From Rhynchopus euleeides (taxonomy: Eukaryota; Euglenozoa; Diplonemea; Diplonemida; Diplonemidae), in NCBI GenBank assembly GCA_963210315.1, contig OY723258.1:2388458-2452457 (forward strand): DNA of 64,000 bases, read 5' to 3'. Made by a program: the position numbers and the translations under genes. This document shows, one piece after another, positions 1-9,669 of this stretch. The notes beneath the pieces were generated by a model. It saw only the letters and a list, made by a program, of their open reading frames with translations. It made no database searches and was not told where the DNA came from. The first letter of the stretch is position 1; every line of letters begins with the position of its first letter.

Positions 1-131
1 GCCGAATACAAGACCCCCCCCCTTGTATTCGGCCTAAAATTTTATGGATTTCGAATTTCCAGACCCCCCCCTTCTATTCGGCCACCCCCTTGTATTCGGC
101 CACCCCCTTCTATTTAGCCCCCCCCAGTAGG
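1..131. mobile_element. End fragment of an inverted-repeat element (same family as 30284-30914)
   Basis: The first 131 bases match the right end of the complete element at 30284-30914 almost base for base, including the C-runs, the repeated GTATTCGGCC motif and the end motif CTATTTAGCCCCC...CAGTAG. The left part lies outside the window. It abuts the next element, whose left end uses a similar G-run/CTAA end. Confidence 0.7.
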
Positions 132-1272
132 GGGGGCTAAAACCGGGAGTAAACCCAAATTTTCAACTTCGCCGCAGAGAGGCCCCCAAGGGCACCAAAA
201 GGCCAGAAACATCCCATATCACCCCGGAAATCCGGTATCTGCCCGAAACAGGCCCAAATTCCGCCCGGAAAGCCCATTTTTTGCGTCTCCAATTTTTTGG
301 CACAGATGTGGTACCGGTGCTGTGCCAGTTTACAGCGGCTGCTTGCAACATACAGCGAAACCTGTGGTCGAAGCAACCGAATGGTTCATCGGTCAAGCTC
401 TAGTTGATGACGCGGATCGATGTAATATCACCATGTACCGAGGGGCGACAAGCAGCACCGCGAGGTGGGGGCAGAGGCCAAAGTGCACTCGTGTTTGCAC
501 TGAGAAGGTTGGTATCCCTTGTAGATTGAGGTTCCGGAGATGATGGGCACGCACTATGGGCGGAAGCATGACGCTGTTCAGAGGGTTTGCCCATTCCGAC
601 GCCATCAGAGGTGGCAATAACTCAGCGACCTCGATATCCCCCAAAATGAGCACTTGATGCCCTGCTCTCATTGAGAGTAATCAACGAGCGGATTCCCATT
701 CTAATGGGGCGGCTACGCCCTCAAATAATTGAAGGCAAGTGACAAGGAACCTGCTGGTGAGCTGAGCGCCACTCGGATCGAGAACGTTTTCCTTCTCGAG
801 GATAAGCTCGTCTCCCTCCTCCGGGAGATGCACCGGAGTGGCTGGCGCAGTTCATGTCGTGCCAGCCAGCATTGGGGTACGTGAAAAAGGTGCGGTGGCA
901 CGCCAACCACGATAAACACACCTTGCCGATCATAAAAACTGTGAAGGGGGCGGAACACTATCGAAGTGGCTCAATCATGACTACATTGATGCAATGGTGA
1001 CATATGACGTCAAGCCGCAGTGCCTGCAGAAAGGAGTGCCCGCCGGCTGTTTTTCTCGGGCCATTCAGGTACCGCATCTGGTACCACATCTGTGCCAACT
1101 GAAAAAAATCGCGTTTCTGGGCCTCTCTGGGCCACACAGGTCACCAAAACCCCCCAGAAACACGTTTCTGGACTGGTTTGGGTCGGTTTGTAGCATTGGT
1201 TTCATGTTTAGGGGTGCTCCCTGAAAAAGTGGGGTTTACTCCCGTTTTTTGGGTTGAATTAGCCCCCCCTAC
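127..1272. mobile_element. Decayed TIR DNA transposon, family unassigned
   Basis: The left end reads GTAGGGGGGGCTAA followed by CGGGAGTAAACCC (about 127-157). The right end (about 1228-1272) carries the reverse complement, GGGTTTACTCCCG and then TTAGCCCCCCCTACC. The ~1.1 kb interior has only short broken frames on both strands, the longest of about 90 codons, so it is either a dead transposase gene or non-coding. I do not recognise a transposase motif. Confidence 0.5.
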
Positions 1273-1364
1273 CCCCCCCCCCCCCCCCAAAACAGGAGCG
1301 TCAACCCACCAAATCTCCAAAATCGAAAAGTTAGCGACAGGCCTGCCCCCCGGACATTTCCCGA

Positions 1365-1530
1365 ATTTCCCGCCCGGACATGTCCGCCCGGACATCCGGA
1401 CATCCAGAAATGTCCGCCCCGGACAGGGCGGACATGTCCGGGCGGACATTTTCTGGTGTCCGGATGTCCGGGCGGACATGTCCGGACCCGGAAATTCGGG
1501 AAATCCAATTTTGACCCCCCCCCGGACATG
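1365..1530. repeat. Clustered CGGACATGTCCG palindromes
   Basis: Within about 165 bases the words GGACATGTCC, CCGGACAT and GGCGGACATGTCC recur many times in both orientations, so the strand can fold on itself at many registers. The run continues the short repeat-rich tract after the TIR element and holds no credible gene. Confidence 0.7.
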
Positions 1531-1605
1531 TCCGGCCAGGACCTCAATAGTTTGATTTTTGGTCCAGAAAATAGTTTGAAAATTTTTGAAATCTGGGTGC
1601 CCAAA

Positions 1606-1799
1606 TTTTTTTTAAGCACACTCGTGTGAGCGGAAAGCGCCCCACCACAGCTGCAACCAAACGTGCTCTATACACTAACCCCACCCTTCATCAGGCTCAG
1701 GGTGTGATCAGTTCAGGGTTTTGTGTGTAGAAGCGTCAACGCAACAAACAAAAGGAAATTCATCAGAGCGGTTGTAGCTGTGAAGTGATAGGGCGCTTT
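1606..1799 (-). mobile_element. A-tailed ~190-bp short interspersed repeat, copy 1
   Basis: Reverse-complement copy of the repeat also found at 2470-2660, 32127-32324 and split at 2658-2732/7138-7283. Read on the minus strand it starts AAAGCGCCCTATCAC and ends GTGTGCTT plus an A-run (T-run at 1606-1613). The A-tail suggests a SINE-like retroposon. Start and near-end also form an imperfect inverted repeat (AAAGCGCCC against GGGGCGCTTT). No clear Pol III B box was found. Confidence 0.65.
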
Positions 1800-2469
1800 G
1801 CTCCTAAGACCGGCGATTTGTAGGGGGCAGGGCTTTTCCTAAATCTGGGGGTCCGGGGGGCTGGTGACCGAAATCGGATACAAAAAAAACGCGCTACTGA
1901 GGCACCTGTTTGGGGGGCTCAAAACTGATCGCATCGCCGCACATGACTGGCGTTATTGCATTATTTGAGCTCCGTGCGGATCGTAGTGGGGTCATTTTGG
2001 TGGTGTGCGTGCCAAGTTTCACCCATGAAATGTGGGTCTGGTTCAGGGACTTCTGAAGGGAGGATGTGACTGGGAGGCCAGAAATCAGCCCACCCACACC
2101 ACCCACCCAGCGGGACCCCACTTACAGGTTTTTCAAAACCCTGTTCCTCTGAATATTTGGGATCTGTGCGGATCGCGGTGGGGTCATTTTGGCCATGGGG
2201 TGTCTGTTTGCACCCCTTACTCGGGGTTGCCATGTGGGCTCAGACCCCCGTAGACGTGCAGGTCGGAGAGTGCACTGAGGTGCGGAGGAATGCACCACTG
2301 AACACAGACACACGGCCCCTCCGGGGCCGTGTGTCTTTGCTTGGTGCATCTTCTCCCTCACAGGCAGCATCCCCCCAGCCGCTCAGCCCCTCAGCACCCT
2401 CCACTCCGGTGAATCCTCACCAGAATTTTTTTTTCCTGCAGTGCAAAAAAAACGCGCTAAACAGAGTGC
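1800..2469. other. Non-coding stretch with a diverged copy of an element interior
   Basis: The segment at about 1968-2210 resembles the interior of the element at 30284-30914: both carry two blocks with TGCGGATCG...GTGGGGTCATTTTG, and between them TTTCACCCATGAAATGTGGG. A 16-bp direct repeat (C, eight A, CGCGCTA) at 1881-1896 and 2444-2459 brackets the stretch. No gene is supported. Confidence 0.5.
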
Positions 2470-2660
2470 AAAGCGCCCTATCACTTCACAGCTACAACCG
2501 CTCTGATGAATTTCCTTTTGTTTGTTGCGTTGACGCTTCTACACACAAAACCCTGAACTGATCACACCCTGAGCCTGATGAAGGGTGGGGTTAGTGTATA
2601 GAGCACGTTTGGTTGCAGCTGTGGTGGGGCGCTTTCCGCTCACACGAGTGTGCTTAAAAA
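2470..2660 (+). mobile_element. A-tailed ~190-bp short interspersed repeat, copy 2
   Basis: Full copy in plus orientation, from AAAGCGCCCTATCAC to GTGTGCTTAAAAA. It is followed with no gap by the left part of a further copy, so two copies stood head to tail here before the retroelement at 2733-7137 came to lie inside the second. Confidence 0.7.
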
Positions 2661-2732
2661 GCGCCCTATCACTTCACAGCTACAACCGCTCTGATGAATT
2701 TCCTTTTGTTTGTTGCGTTGACGCTTCTACAC
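2658..2732 (+). mobile_element. A-tailed short repeat, copy 3, left part
   Basis: The first ~75 bases of the repeat, cut off at 2732 where the tyrosine-recombinase retroelement begins. The remainder of the copy resumes at 7138. The last 25 bases (2708-2732) are present again at 7138-7162. Confidence 0.7.
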
Positions 2733-2769
2733 CAGGACCCTCATCCGGAGGGACGTGTCCGTCTCGTTC

Positions 2770-5574
2770 TCAACGAGGCGGGCGCGCTGGTAAAAGTGTG
2801 GGTGGCATCGACACTGGTGGCAACTCCACGGGGTGTGTGGCCTGCGTCCCTCGCGTGTACGCGTCTGCGCGTTGGTCGTGGGTCGCAACCCAGTGTGGAA
2901 TCAGTCGTATCTGCTGGCGGCGCGCTGTTGTGTATATCTCCTGCAGCAGAAGGTTGCCTCGGTAGTTGGCGCAGTGGCCCTTCCGGAGCGCGAACACCAG
3001 GCCGAGGTTGTCTATGTGGCAGGTCACGCTTGCCTCCCTCACACGCTGCATCATGCGCACCCCCTGCCACACTGCATACGCTTCCTTCAGGAAGATGTTC
3101 GTGTCCGCGTCGCTCCCTTCGAACGCACCTTGGGACACTGACTCCCCTCCCGGTAACACGAGCACCGCCGCCCACGCCGTGGATGACGCGTCTGTCCAGA
3201 GCTCAATGGTCGGTGGCGGGTTCTGCGGCGTATACCACTCGTTGTCCTCGATGAGTCGTGTCCGCGCCACTGTCTCCGCCTGCACTGACGGAGGTACTGC
3301 GACCCTGGAGTCCCATCGGGCGTTGTTCGAGTGAGTCTGCTTCGCGATGCGCCGCACGAAGGACAACACGGCTGGCATGTAACACATCGGTGTCCGCATC
3401 ACATACGACTGCCAGACGAAAGACCCGAATACTCTGAACGCCCTGCGTGGTGTCGTGTGGCCGTTGACGACTTCCTTGTACTCTTCCCGTCCGAGGACTT
3501 TTTGCACCCAGGCTGTGTCCATGCGGAAACGGTGTCGCGTCAGGTCGAAGTGGATCCCGAACACTGTGAAGTCCTGCAGCGGCACGCCGTGTTGTGTGTC
3601 GTCGAAGTTCAGGGCGGCCCCCACCTTCTCGCAGCGGCTGATGAAGTCGGCGTACCTCGCCTGTGCCTCTGGTAGGGAGTCTCCGACAGCGATGAAGTTG
3701 TCAATCCAGACTATTCCGTGCTCTGGCGGGAGCAGCACGCGTGCGCTGCGGTTCGCGATTGCCGGGGAATGTGACCACCCCATGCACATGACAGTCAGGA
3801 AGGTCTTCACGAATGTCTTTCTCTCCCCGCCTAGGCGCACTTCGAAGTAGCGTTGGATCTCCTTGTGTACGGGGAACTGGTAGAACCAGCTGCGTGCATC
3901 TGCCATCACCACCCAGCTCGCCGCGGCCACTCGCTGTGTCACCTCCGTGATGTCCTGCAAACGCATGTCCGGTGGGCGTGTCATCAGTGCGTTTAGCCGC
4001 CTTGCGTCGACGATGAAACGTTGGCCCCCAGACTTCTTGGACACGGTGAACGCTGGCAGCGTGAGGTACGGGTGTGCATCCGCCTCCGTCAGGACGCCAT
4101 ACTCAACCAAGGTGTCCAGGTGGTGCAACATGTGGCGTGATACCTTCCTCCCCGTTTTACGTAGTTCTTGGCGGGCCTCGGGAAGCAGTGCGTCAGCGAA
4201 AGCGGCTGGCTTGGTGATGAGGTCCAGGACCCCCGTCAGTTCACCCTCGCTGTCCAACCGTCGCAGTTCCTTGAGATTGAGGCGTGAGGTGCAGATCTCC
4301 GCGATGTAGTCCTCTTCCTCCGGCAGCTCCGTCTTCGCGTTGGCTGGCCGTATCACCTTCCCCCCCGTGCACACACCCAAGTCCTCCCCGTAGAGGTCCT
4401 CGACACCCGGACCGTACGACTCTGCGCTATCCACCTCGCTCCACGCTTCCTCATCACTGGGTGGAGGGTCGGACGTGGCTTCGTCGGATGTGGCATCTTC
4501 GTAGTAGCGGCGCGCTGCGAACAGCCTCGTGGTCCCCGGGAAGTGGGTTGCTGTCAGGGGTTTTGGCTGTGTGCGCGTAGTCCCCCCTTGCTGTCGTTTT
4601 TTTTTCTTCACCACTCGATCTTCGCCGACACCTGTGCTGTCTCGCGCGCGTGTGCGTTTTCCGCCGCTGATACGTAACGCATCACACCGTCGACCGTCGC
4701 GTGTCTCGAGAGGAGGCGCACCTCCTCCAGTGGAACGTTCTTCCGCGCAAGCTGTGTGAGTGCCCCCCTCCGCAGAGAGTGTGCCGTGAGCCCCCTCCGT
4801 GCCCGCTTGACGGCTTTTACCACGGTCCGGTAGGTGACGTCCGCCGGGAACAGTCTCGTCTCTCCTGCACTGCGCGCCCTGCGGAGGCGGTGTCGGAGGA
4901 TACGGTGTAGGTCCTTCGGCAGGGAGATTCCTGTGCTGTGACCCATGTGGAAAGGGTCCGCCTTCGACTGGGTCCAGCGCACGTATATCGGCTCGCTGCG
5001 CTTTTCCGCTGTGACGTCCTTCACATCCAAACGCAGTGCGTCCGAAAGCCCTTGCCGCACCCCCCCACATGATGCCGAGCAGCAGTTTCACGATGGGACG
5101 TGGCTCCTTCGCTAGCGCCTCCCGGATGTTGTGGGCTGTTGCTGGTTCTGCTTGCTTCTGTGGTCGTAGTGCTCCTCCCCGCTTCAGCGCCCGCCTGTAG
5201 TCCGCCACAATTTGTCTTCCGTCGAGGGGGAACGCTGCGAAGCGTCTGAGTGCTGCTGCAAGGTTGTTGAGGTACTGGAGGGCGGACTGCACTGATAGCC
5301 CGTCCTTCCGTTGCTTCGTGACCCACAGCACCGCCCCTTCGTCGTGTGGCAGTGTCCGCCTCTCCGCTTTCATCCACCCTTCCCGGAACTGCGAGTATCT
5401 GTCGTATGTGCGGCGGAGGGCCCCCCAGTATGTGGGTGCGAGGGCTTGGGACAGGGTGTGCTGTAGTTCCTGGCGAATGGTGGTTGCTTCCTCCGGGGTC
5501 ACGCTCGTCTCGGTCTTGCGGGGGCGTCCTCTTGTTGACGGGGGGGCAGATGGTACTGCCTTCACATACACCAC
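2770..5574 (-). CDS. RT/RNase H (and recombinase region) of the DIRS-type retroelement
   Basis: A 934-codon open frame starting 54 bases after the gag-like ORF ends. Its first ~170 residues look like the N-terminal, DNA-binding half of a tyrosine recombinase (PTYWGALRRTYDRYSQFREGW...). Its last ~550 residues are a reverse transcriptase (TVSKKSGGQRFIVDARRLNAL, VVMADARSWFYQFPV, GWSHSPAIANRSA) followed by RNase H ending near the 3' end. The recombinase catalytic part (about 4,608-5,060) overlaps the middle of this frame. The products would make and insert a DNA copy of the element by recombination rather than with an integrase. Treated as a fossil element; details of damage are not listed. Confidence 0.75.
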   Translation of the reverse strand: MVYVKAVPSAPPSTRGRPRKTETSVTPEEATTIRQELQHTLSQALAPTYWGALRRTYDRYSQFREGWMKAERRTLPHDEGAVLWVTKQRKDGLSVQSALQYLNNLAAALRRFAAFPLDGRQIVADYRRALKRGGALRPQKQAEPATAHNIREALAKEPRPIVKLLLGIMWGGAARAFGRTAFGCEGRHSGKAQRADIRALDPVEGGPFPHGSQHRNLPAEGPTPYPPTPPPQGAQCRRDETVPGGRHLPDRGKSRQAGTEGAHGTLSAEGGTHTACAEERSTGGGAPPLETRDGRRCDALRISGGKRTRARDSTGVGEDRVVKKKKRQQGGTTRTQPKPLTATHFPGTTRLFAARRYYEDATSDEATSDPPPSDEEAWSEVDSAESYGPGVEDLYGEDLGVCTGGKVIRPANAKTELPEEEDYIAEICTSRLNLKELRRLDSEGELTGVLDLITKPAAFADALLPEARQELRKTGRKVSRHMLHHLDTLVEYGVLTEADAHPYLTLPAFTVSKKSGGQRFIVDARRLNALMTRPPDMRLQDITEVTQRVAAASWVVMADARSWFYQFPVHKEIQRYFEVRLGGERKTFVKTFLTVMCMGWSHSPAIANRSARVLLPPEHGIVWIDNFIAVGDSLPEAQARYADFISRCEKVGAALNFDDTQHGVPLQDFTVFGIHFDLTRHRFRMDTAWVQKVLGREEYKEVVNGHTTPRRAFRVFGSFVWQSYVMRTPMCYMPAVLSFVRRIAKQTHSNNARWDSRVAVPPSVQAETVARTRLIEDNEWYTPQNPPPTIELWTDASSTAWAAVLVLPGGESVSQGAFEGSDADTNIFLKEAYAVWQGVRMMQRVREASVTCHIDNLGLVFALRKGHCANYRGNLLLQEIYTTARRQQIRLIPHWVATHDQRADAYTRGTQATHPVELPPVSMPPTLLPARPPR

Positions 5575-5628
5575 CGCGGCGGGGGGGAGGGTCGTGGCCC
5601 GCGGGCGTCCCCTGCTGGTGTCGGGAAG

Positions 5629-6699
5629 TCACTGTCGCTTGCCTTTCCCCCCCCGTCCTTTGTGGTGGCCCTTTCCCGAGTAGGGCGCGGGGCGGTCCTG
5701 CGTGTTACGCTCCTGCAGGAACCGCTCCTGAAACGCGGCCCGCCTCTCCTGCGTGTCGTCCTGCGTGGCCCGCCCCTCCCGGAGTAGGCGCCCGTGTGCC
5801 ACCGCATCGTACTTCGCTGGGTCCATAATCTTCGCCTTTGCCAGGTAGAGGCGGGCGCCCGCTCGCCCCTTCAGGAGAAAGTGTGAGTTCATAGCGACGA
5901 TTGTCTTGTGAAGGGCCTCGATAAACCGGTCCGGATCGTCGTCGTCGCGGATCAGCCCCATTGTCTGAAACAGAGAGTCGAAGGCCTGGATGAGCTGGTG
6001 TTGCCAGTCCGGTGAACTCGGGGCATCGCTGAGCTCCGCCTGTCGGAAAACCCGGGATACCTCAGCTTTCACCAACCTGCGTCCGGGGGCAGTGGCGATC
6101 GACGATCCCCAGGTCGACACGATGTGGGCGGAGAAGTCAGCGGGCAGCTCGGCCTCCGTCCGCTGCAGCGCCTTCTGCAGAGTGGCGATCTGCTTCGCCT
6201 GCGTCTCCACGGTCTTCTTCAGCTCCTTCTGCTCCTTCTCCAGCCGGCCTGTCAACTTCAGCAGGTACTCCAGCGAGTTCGCCACGCGGAGATCGGTGTT
6301 CGAGTCGGCGGGGTGGTGTGCGTCCCTGTGCTGGAGGCCCGTGCCACTCTGGCTGTCCGCCTCGCTGTACTCCCCGTCCTCGCCTAGCTCGCCCGCCCCT
6401 GCTGCCAGGTCCGCCGCGGTCTCCTCGTCGACCGCCTGCCGGACCCATGCGCACTCGGGGCACACCCAGCCCCTGTCCCCTGCGCCCTCGAGCCATTCGG
6501 GGACGATGTGCGCCGGGATGTGCTCTCTCATGCACGTCCTGACCGTGGTCCCACCGCAGTCGTGGCAGCTGAATGCGGTCCTGGCTGTGTGCGTTGTATT
6601 GCAGGTTTCGAATATGCACTCGGGGCGACGCTCTGCTGGCTCGTTGTCGGGGTGGGCGGGGTCGGGAACCTTCAGGGTGTCCCAATCCAGAGTGGCCAT
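5629..6699 (-). CDS. Gag-like ORF of the DIRS-type retroelement
   Basis: A 356-codon ORF at the upstream end of the element. Residues ~25-90 are rich in Cys and His (CIFETC, CHDCGG, CPEC) and probably bind zinc. Residues ~135-185 are a likely coiled coil (LLKLTGRLEKEQKELKKTV and on). The C-terminus is basic and glycine-rich (GKGHHKGRGGKGKRQ), as expected for an RNA-binding tail. Position, zinc-finger-like cysteines, coiled coil and basic tail fit a structural gag-type protein; I see no closer family match. Confidence 0.6.
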   Translation of the reverse strand: MATLDWDTLKVPDPAHPDNEPAERRPECIFETCNTTHTARTAFSCHDCGGTTVRTCMREHIPAHIVPEWLEGAGDRGWVCPECAWVRQAVDEETAADLAAGAGELGEDGEYSEADSQSGTGLQHRDAHHPADSNTDLRVANSLEYLLKLTGRLEKEQKELKKTVETQAKQIATLQKALQRTEAELPADFSAHIVSTWGSSIATAPGRRLVKAEVSRVFRQAELSDAPSSPDWQHQLIQAFDSLFQTMGLIRDDDDPDRFIEALHKTIVAMNSHFLLKGRAGARLYLAKAKIMDPAKYDAVAHGRLLREGRATQDDTQERRAAFQERFLQERNTQDRPAPYSGKGHHKGRGGKGKRQ

Positions 6700-6712
6700 C
6701 TTCTCTGTTACG

Positions 6713-7090
6713 CAGCTCGGCGTAGTTACTGTCCCTCTCTGTTTGTTACACGCAGCACGGCGTTGTTACTGTCCCTCTCTGTAAGATACACGCAGCTCGG
6801 CGTAGTTACTGTCCCTCTCTGTTTGTTACACGCAGCACGGCGTTGTTACTGTCCCTCTCTGTAAGATACACGCAGCTCGGCGTAGTTACTGTCCCTCTCT
6901 GTTTGTTACACGCAGCACGGCGTTGTTACTGCCCCTCTCTGTAAGATACACGCAGCTCGGCGTAGTTACTGTCCCTCTCTGACCTCAAAATACGCGCAGC
7001 TCGGCGTACTCCCTCAGCCCGTAGTTACGCACGGCGTAGTTACTGTCCCTCTCTCTTCAGAACAACCACGCAGCTCGGCGTACTCTGTCC
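6713..7090. repeat. 80-bp tandem repeat in the retroelement leader
   Basis: The motif CGTAGTTACTGTCCCTCTCT recurs exactly every 80 bases (6721, 6801, 6881, 6961). Each 80-bp unit is itself two diverged ~40-bp halves ending CAGCTCGGCGTAG and CAGCACGGCGTTG. It decays after about 7,000. It lies just upstream of the gag-like ORF, where promoter or leader sequence is expected. Confidence 0.85.
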
Positions 7091-7137
7091 GCTTCTGTCA
7101 CTCTTGCCCCCCTCTTGATTCTCTCGCCTGCTTGATA

Positions 7138-7283
7138 GTTTGTTGCGTTGACGCTTCTACACACAAAACCCTGAACTGATCACACCCTGAGCCTGATGAA
7201 GGGTGGGGTTAGTGTATAGAGCACGTTTGGTTGCAGCTGTGGTGGGGCGCTTTCCGCTCACACGAGTGTGCTTAAAAAAAAAA
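7138..7283 (+). mobile_element. A-tailed short repeat, copy 3, right part
   Basis: Continues the copy begun at 2658. It repeats 25 bases already present at 2708-2732 and runs to GTGTGCTT plus ten A (to 7283). Confidence 0.7.
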
Positions 7284-9660
7284 CGCGCCAGACAGAGGAA
7301 AAATCTGAAATTCAAAATCATGGAATCCGGACCCCTAGTTAGGAATAGCTCTGGTAGGGGGACCCTTTCGAATTTTTTTTGGAGAAGGGTAAATTGAACG
7401 TTTTTGGCCAAATGAAGCCACTGGGGGTCTTCGCTCCATCCGCCAAAAAAAACCAAAAAAAACCGGAAAAAACCCGTGAAAAAGTCGGGAAAAAAGAGTG
7501 TGGGGAGTTGGGTCCAGTTTAGCAAAGTGAGCTTATTTTTCGAAAATTGAAAAATTGGGGACACCAAAAGTCCCCAGAAAAATCTTCGACTTGGCCCGCA
7601 GAGTGATTTTTTTTTGGTGAAAAACGATTTCAACAGTTGTCCAACAGTTGCTGTACAAGACGGCACACCGTTCTCTGCGCATGGGCTGCTGCACGTGAAT
7701 CATTTGGATGTCCGAGGGGCTATCGGAACGAGGAGGGCCACGAGCCTGAACTACCCGCCAGCAGTGATCCCGTGCCAGGGCTGGCAGGGGGCCGCGGCCC
7801 CACCTCCCTTTTTCTGTAATTGTTTGGTAAAACACACCCCGTGTGGTAGAGAAAATACGGCAAGAGTCTCGGTGGGTCGGAAGAGCAGATGGTTCCCGCA
7901 ACAGCTCCCGGGGAGCGGCGGGTATTTCGCATAGGATGCCGGATGTGTGAACACGTTTGTGCGGTTTGCCCTGTGTTGTGTGAACATATGTGTATGTGTG
8001 TGTGTATGCTCCACCCAACCCGACACATTTTCTGTACTTCAGACAGGTAAGGTCACTCGACACGCGGGGGGGGGGGTTTTTGTTGTGTGTTTTTTCTGCC
8101 AGCCGACATCACTAGCGCCAGCGAGAAAAAAAAACGCGTGACGAGTGACGGGTTGAGGTGGAAGCGATCAATGCAAAAATCATCTGAAAGGAAGACTCGA
8201 GAGACTGCTGCTGTATTTTGGGAGGGTGGGCCGCCAGGGGTGGCATGGCCCTACCCTCGGCCCTACCTCCCGGGTCAGATTTTGGGGCTTTTGGGTTCGG
8301 CCTTGTGGCCGAGTTTTCATGCGCCGCAGCGTATGAAAACCCAACGGCATGCTGGGGGCTTGATGGTGTTCATCGAAGCGCACCTCATCATGCCCCAAGC
8401 GAAGGACCATCCCCGCCTGGAATGTGCAACAGCACCAACCGGTGTGGGGACTAGCCTTCGAAGACTTTCAGGATGTTCACTACCGTGGCCTCCGGCGGCT
8501 GGGGGGCTGGATTCCTGATTTTTGATCCAGCAGGACGACCAAAGGCAGCAGCATCCGGTGCCTCTCGAATTGGGTGAAAATGTTCTGTGGCCGTGCATTC
8601 GATCCTGTTTGCATCATACCACGGGAAGTCGGGGCGGGGTTGGGCTGCACTTTTTTTCTCGCGAGCTCGGCCACCCTGTGCCCGACCTCTTTTTTGGTTT
8701 GCCCGACCCCCAGCGAGATCACTGGCAGCCAGACCTTGTTCAACATAAACAGCAGACAAGAGAGCAGCATGGAGTGTGGGGCAGCTGCCGTGCTCCCACA
8801 AAAACATCGCACCTCTCGCGCTGCCTACACGAAAGGGACGGGTAACCTGCAGGTCACCCACAGCAGCCTACTGCCTACGTCCTATACAAGATCGGCGCCG
8901 ACCACACGAAAGGCTGTTCGATCTGCGGCGCAAGAAGAAGCTCCGGTGGGAACAGAACTGAGCGGCAACAGGATGCAATGCAGGCCCACATCCGTTGCCC
9001 TGCGGCAAGAGCAGTCACATCGATTTCGTTGACAGGGCCTGCCCACTGGTGTGTGACGGGGTGACCTGCAGATGGTGAGCTGGCCCACGGCAGAACACCT
9101 GGGACGGGGGATGGCTGCGACTGGGCAATACCTAACTCGTCATGATGCAGGACTGCGGACAATTGGTCCAAGAGAGCAAGTATGGCTCCCGCTCAGCTCT
9201 CACTGAAGCTGAACCAGATGCAAGTGGTGGGAGGAGGAGGGGGTCCCAGGGGAGGACACACCGGGCGGCAACCCACGAGGACTGGCCCGTCCCAGTCGAC
9301 AGAAGAACAAAGCAGGAACACGGAGTCACCTGAAACGACACGCTGAAGTGTGGGAGGAGGAGGCGAGCACAAAAGGGCGTCGGCTACCGCACGCCCTTTG
9401 GCCGCAGCCGACGACGACCGAACCGGCCACCGGCCGGGAGGTGCGTGTGGCGTGGGGGGCGAAGCCCCCCACGCAAGGGGGGTCCGGGGGGCGAAGCCCC
9501 CCGGAAAAAAATTTGGGGTTTTTTGGCCTATTTTTGGCCATTTTCCGCTGCATTTGTTTGATTTTGGGTCGGGAAAGGTATGGCCAGGAAGTGGGAAAAA
9601 TTGAGGAAAAAGTCGGAAATTTTCAGGTTTGCCCATATAAAAGATTTTCTGAGAATTCAC
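7284..9660. other. No supported gene; decayed repeat-like sequence
   Basis: Only short frames on both strands. A piece near 8,880-9,055 reads CSICGARRSSGGNRTERQQD then HIRCP, a Cys/His cluster as at transposase C-termini, but it is too short to assign. The stretch 9,440-9,505 contains repeated GCGAAGCCCCCC. A-runs followed by CGCG at 7,284 and 8,134 may mark old retroposon ends. Confidence 0.4.
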
Positions 9661-9669
9661 TACCTCAGT

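Larger units (their letters stand above)
2733..7137 (-). mobile_element. Tyrosine-recombinase (DIRS-type) retroelement
   Basis: About 4.4 kb, transcribed on the minus strand. Parts in order of transcription: a repeat-rich leader (about 6,713-7,090), a gag-like ORF (5,629-6,699), a tyrosine recombinase (about 4,600-5,575) and a reverse transcriptase with RNase H (about 2,770-4,530). The recombinase shows the family signature HSLRRG...RHATVDGVMRYV. RNase H is marked by LWTDASSTAWAAVL. There are no LTRs. It is flanked by a 25-bp direct repeat and lies within an A-tailed short repeat. The long frames suggest a young copy; the recombinase is not in one frame throughout, so I count it as broken about once, unless the family's usual overlapping frames explain this. 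Confidence 0.8.

Noticed and set aside
2658-7283. Reading the flanking short repeats as LTRs of the retroelement
   Set aside because: The two sides are left and right parts of one short repeat, sharing only 25 bp, not two copies of one terminal repeat. Full copies of the repeat also occur on their own.
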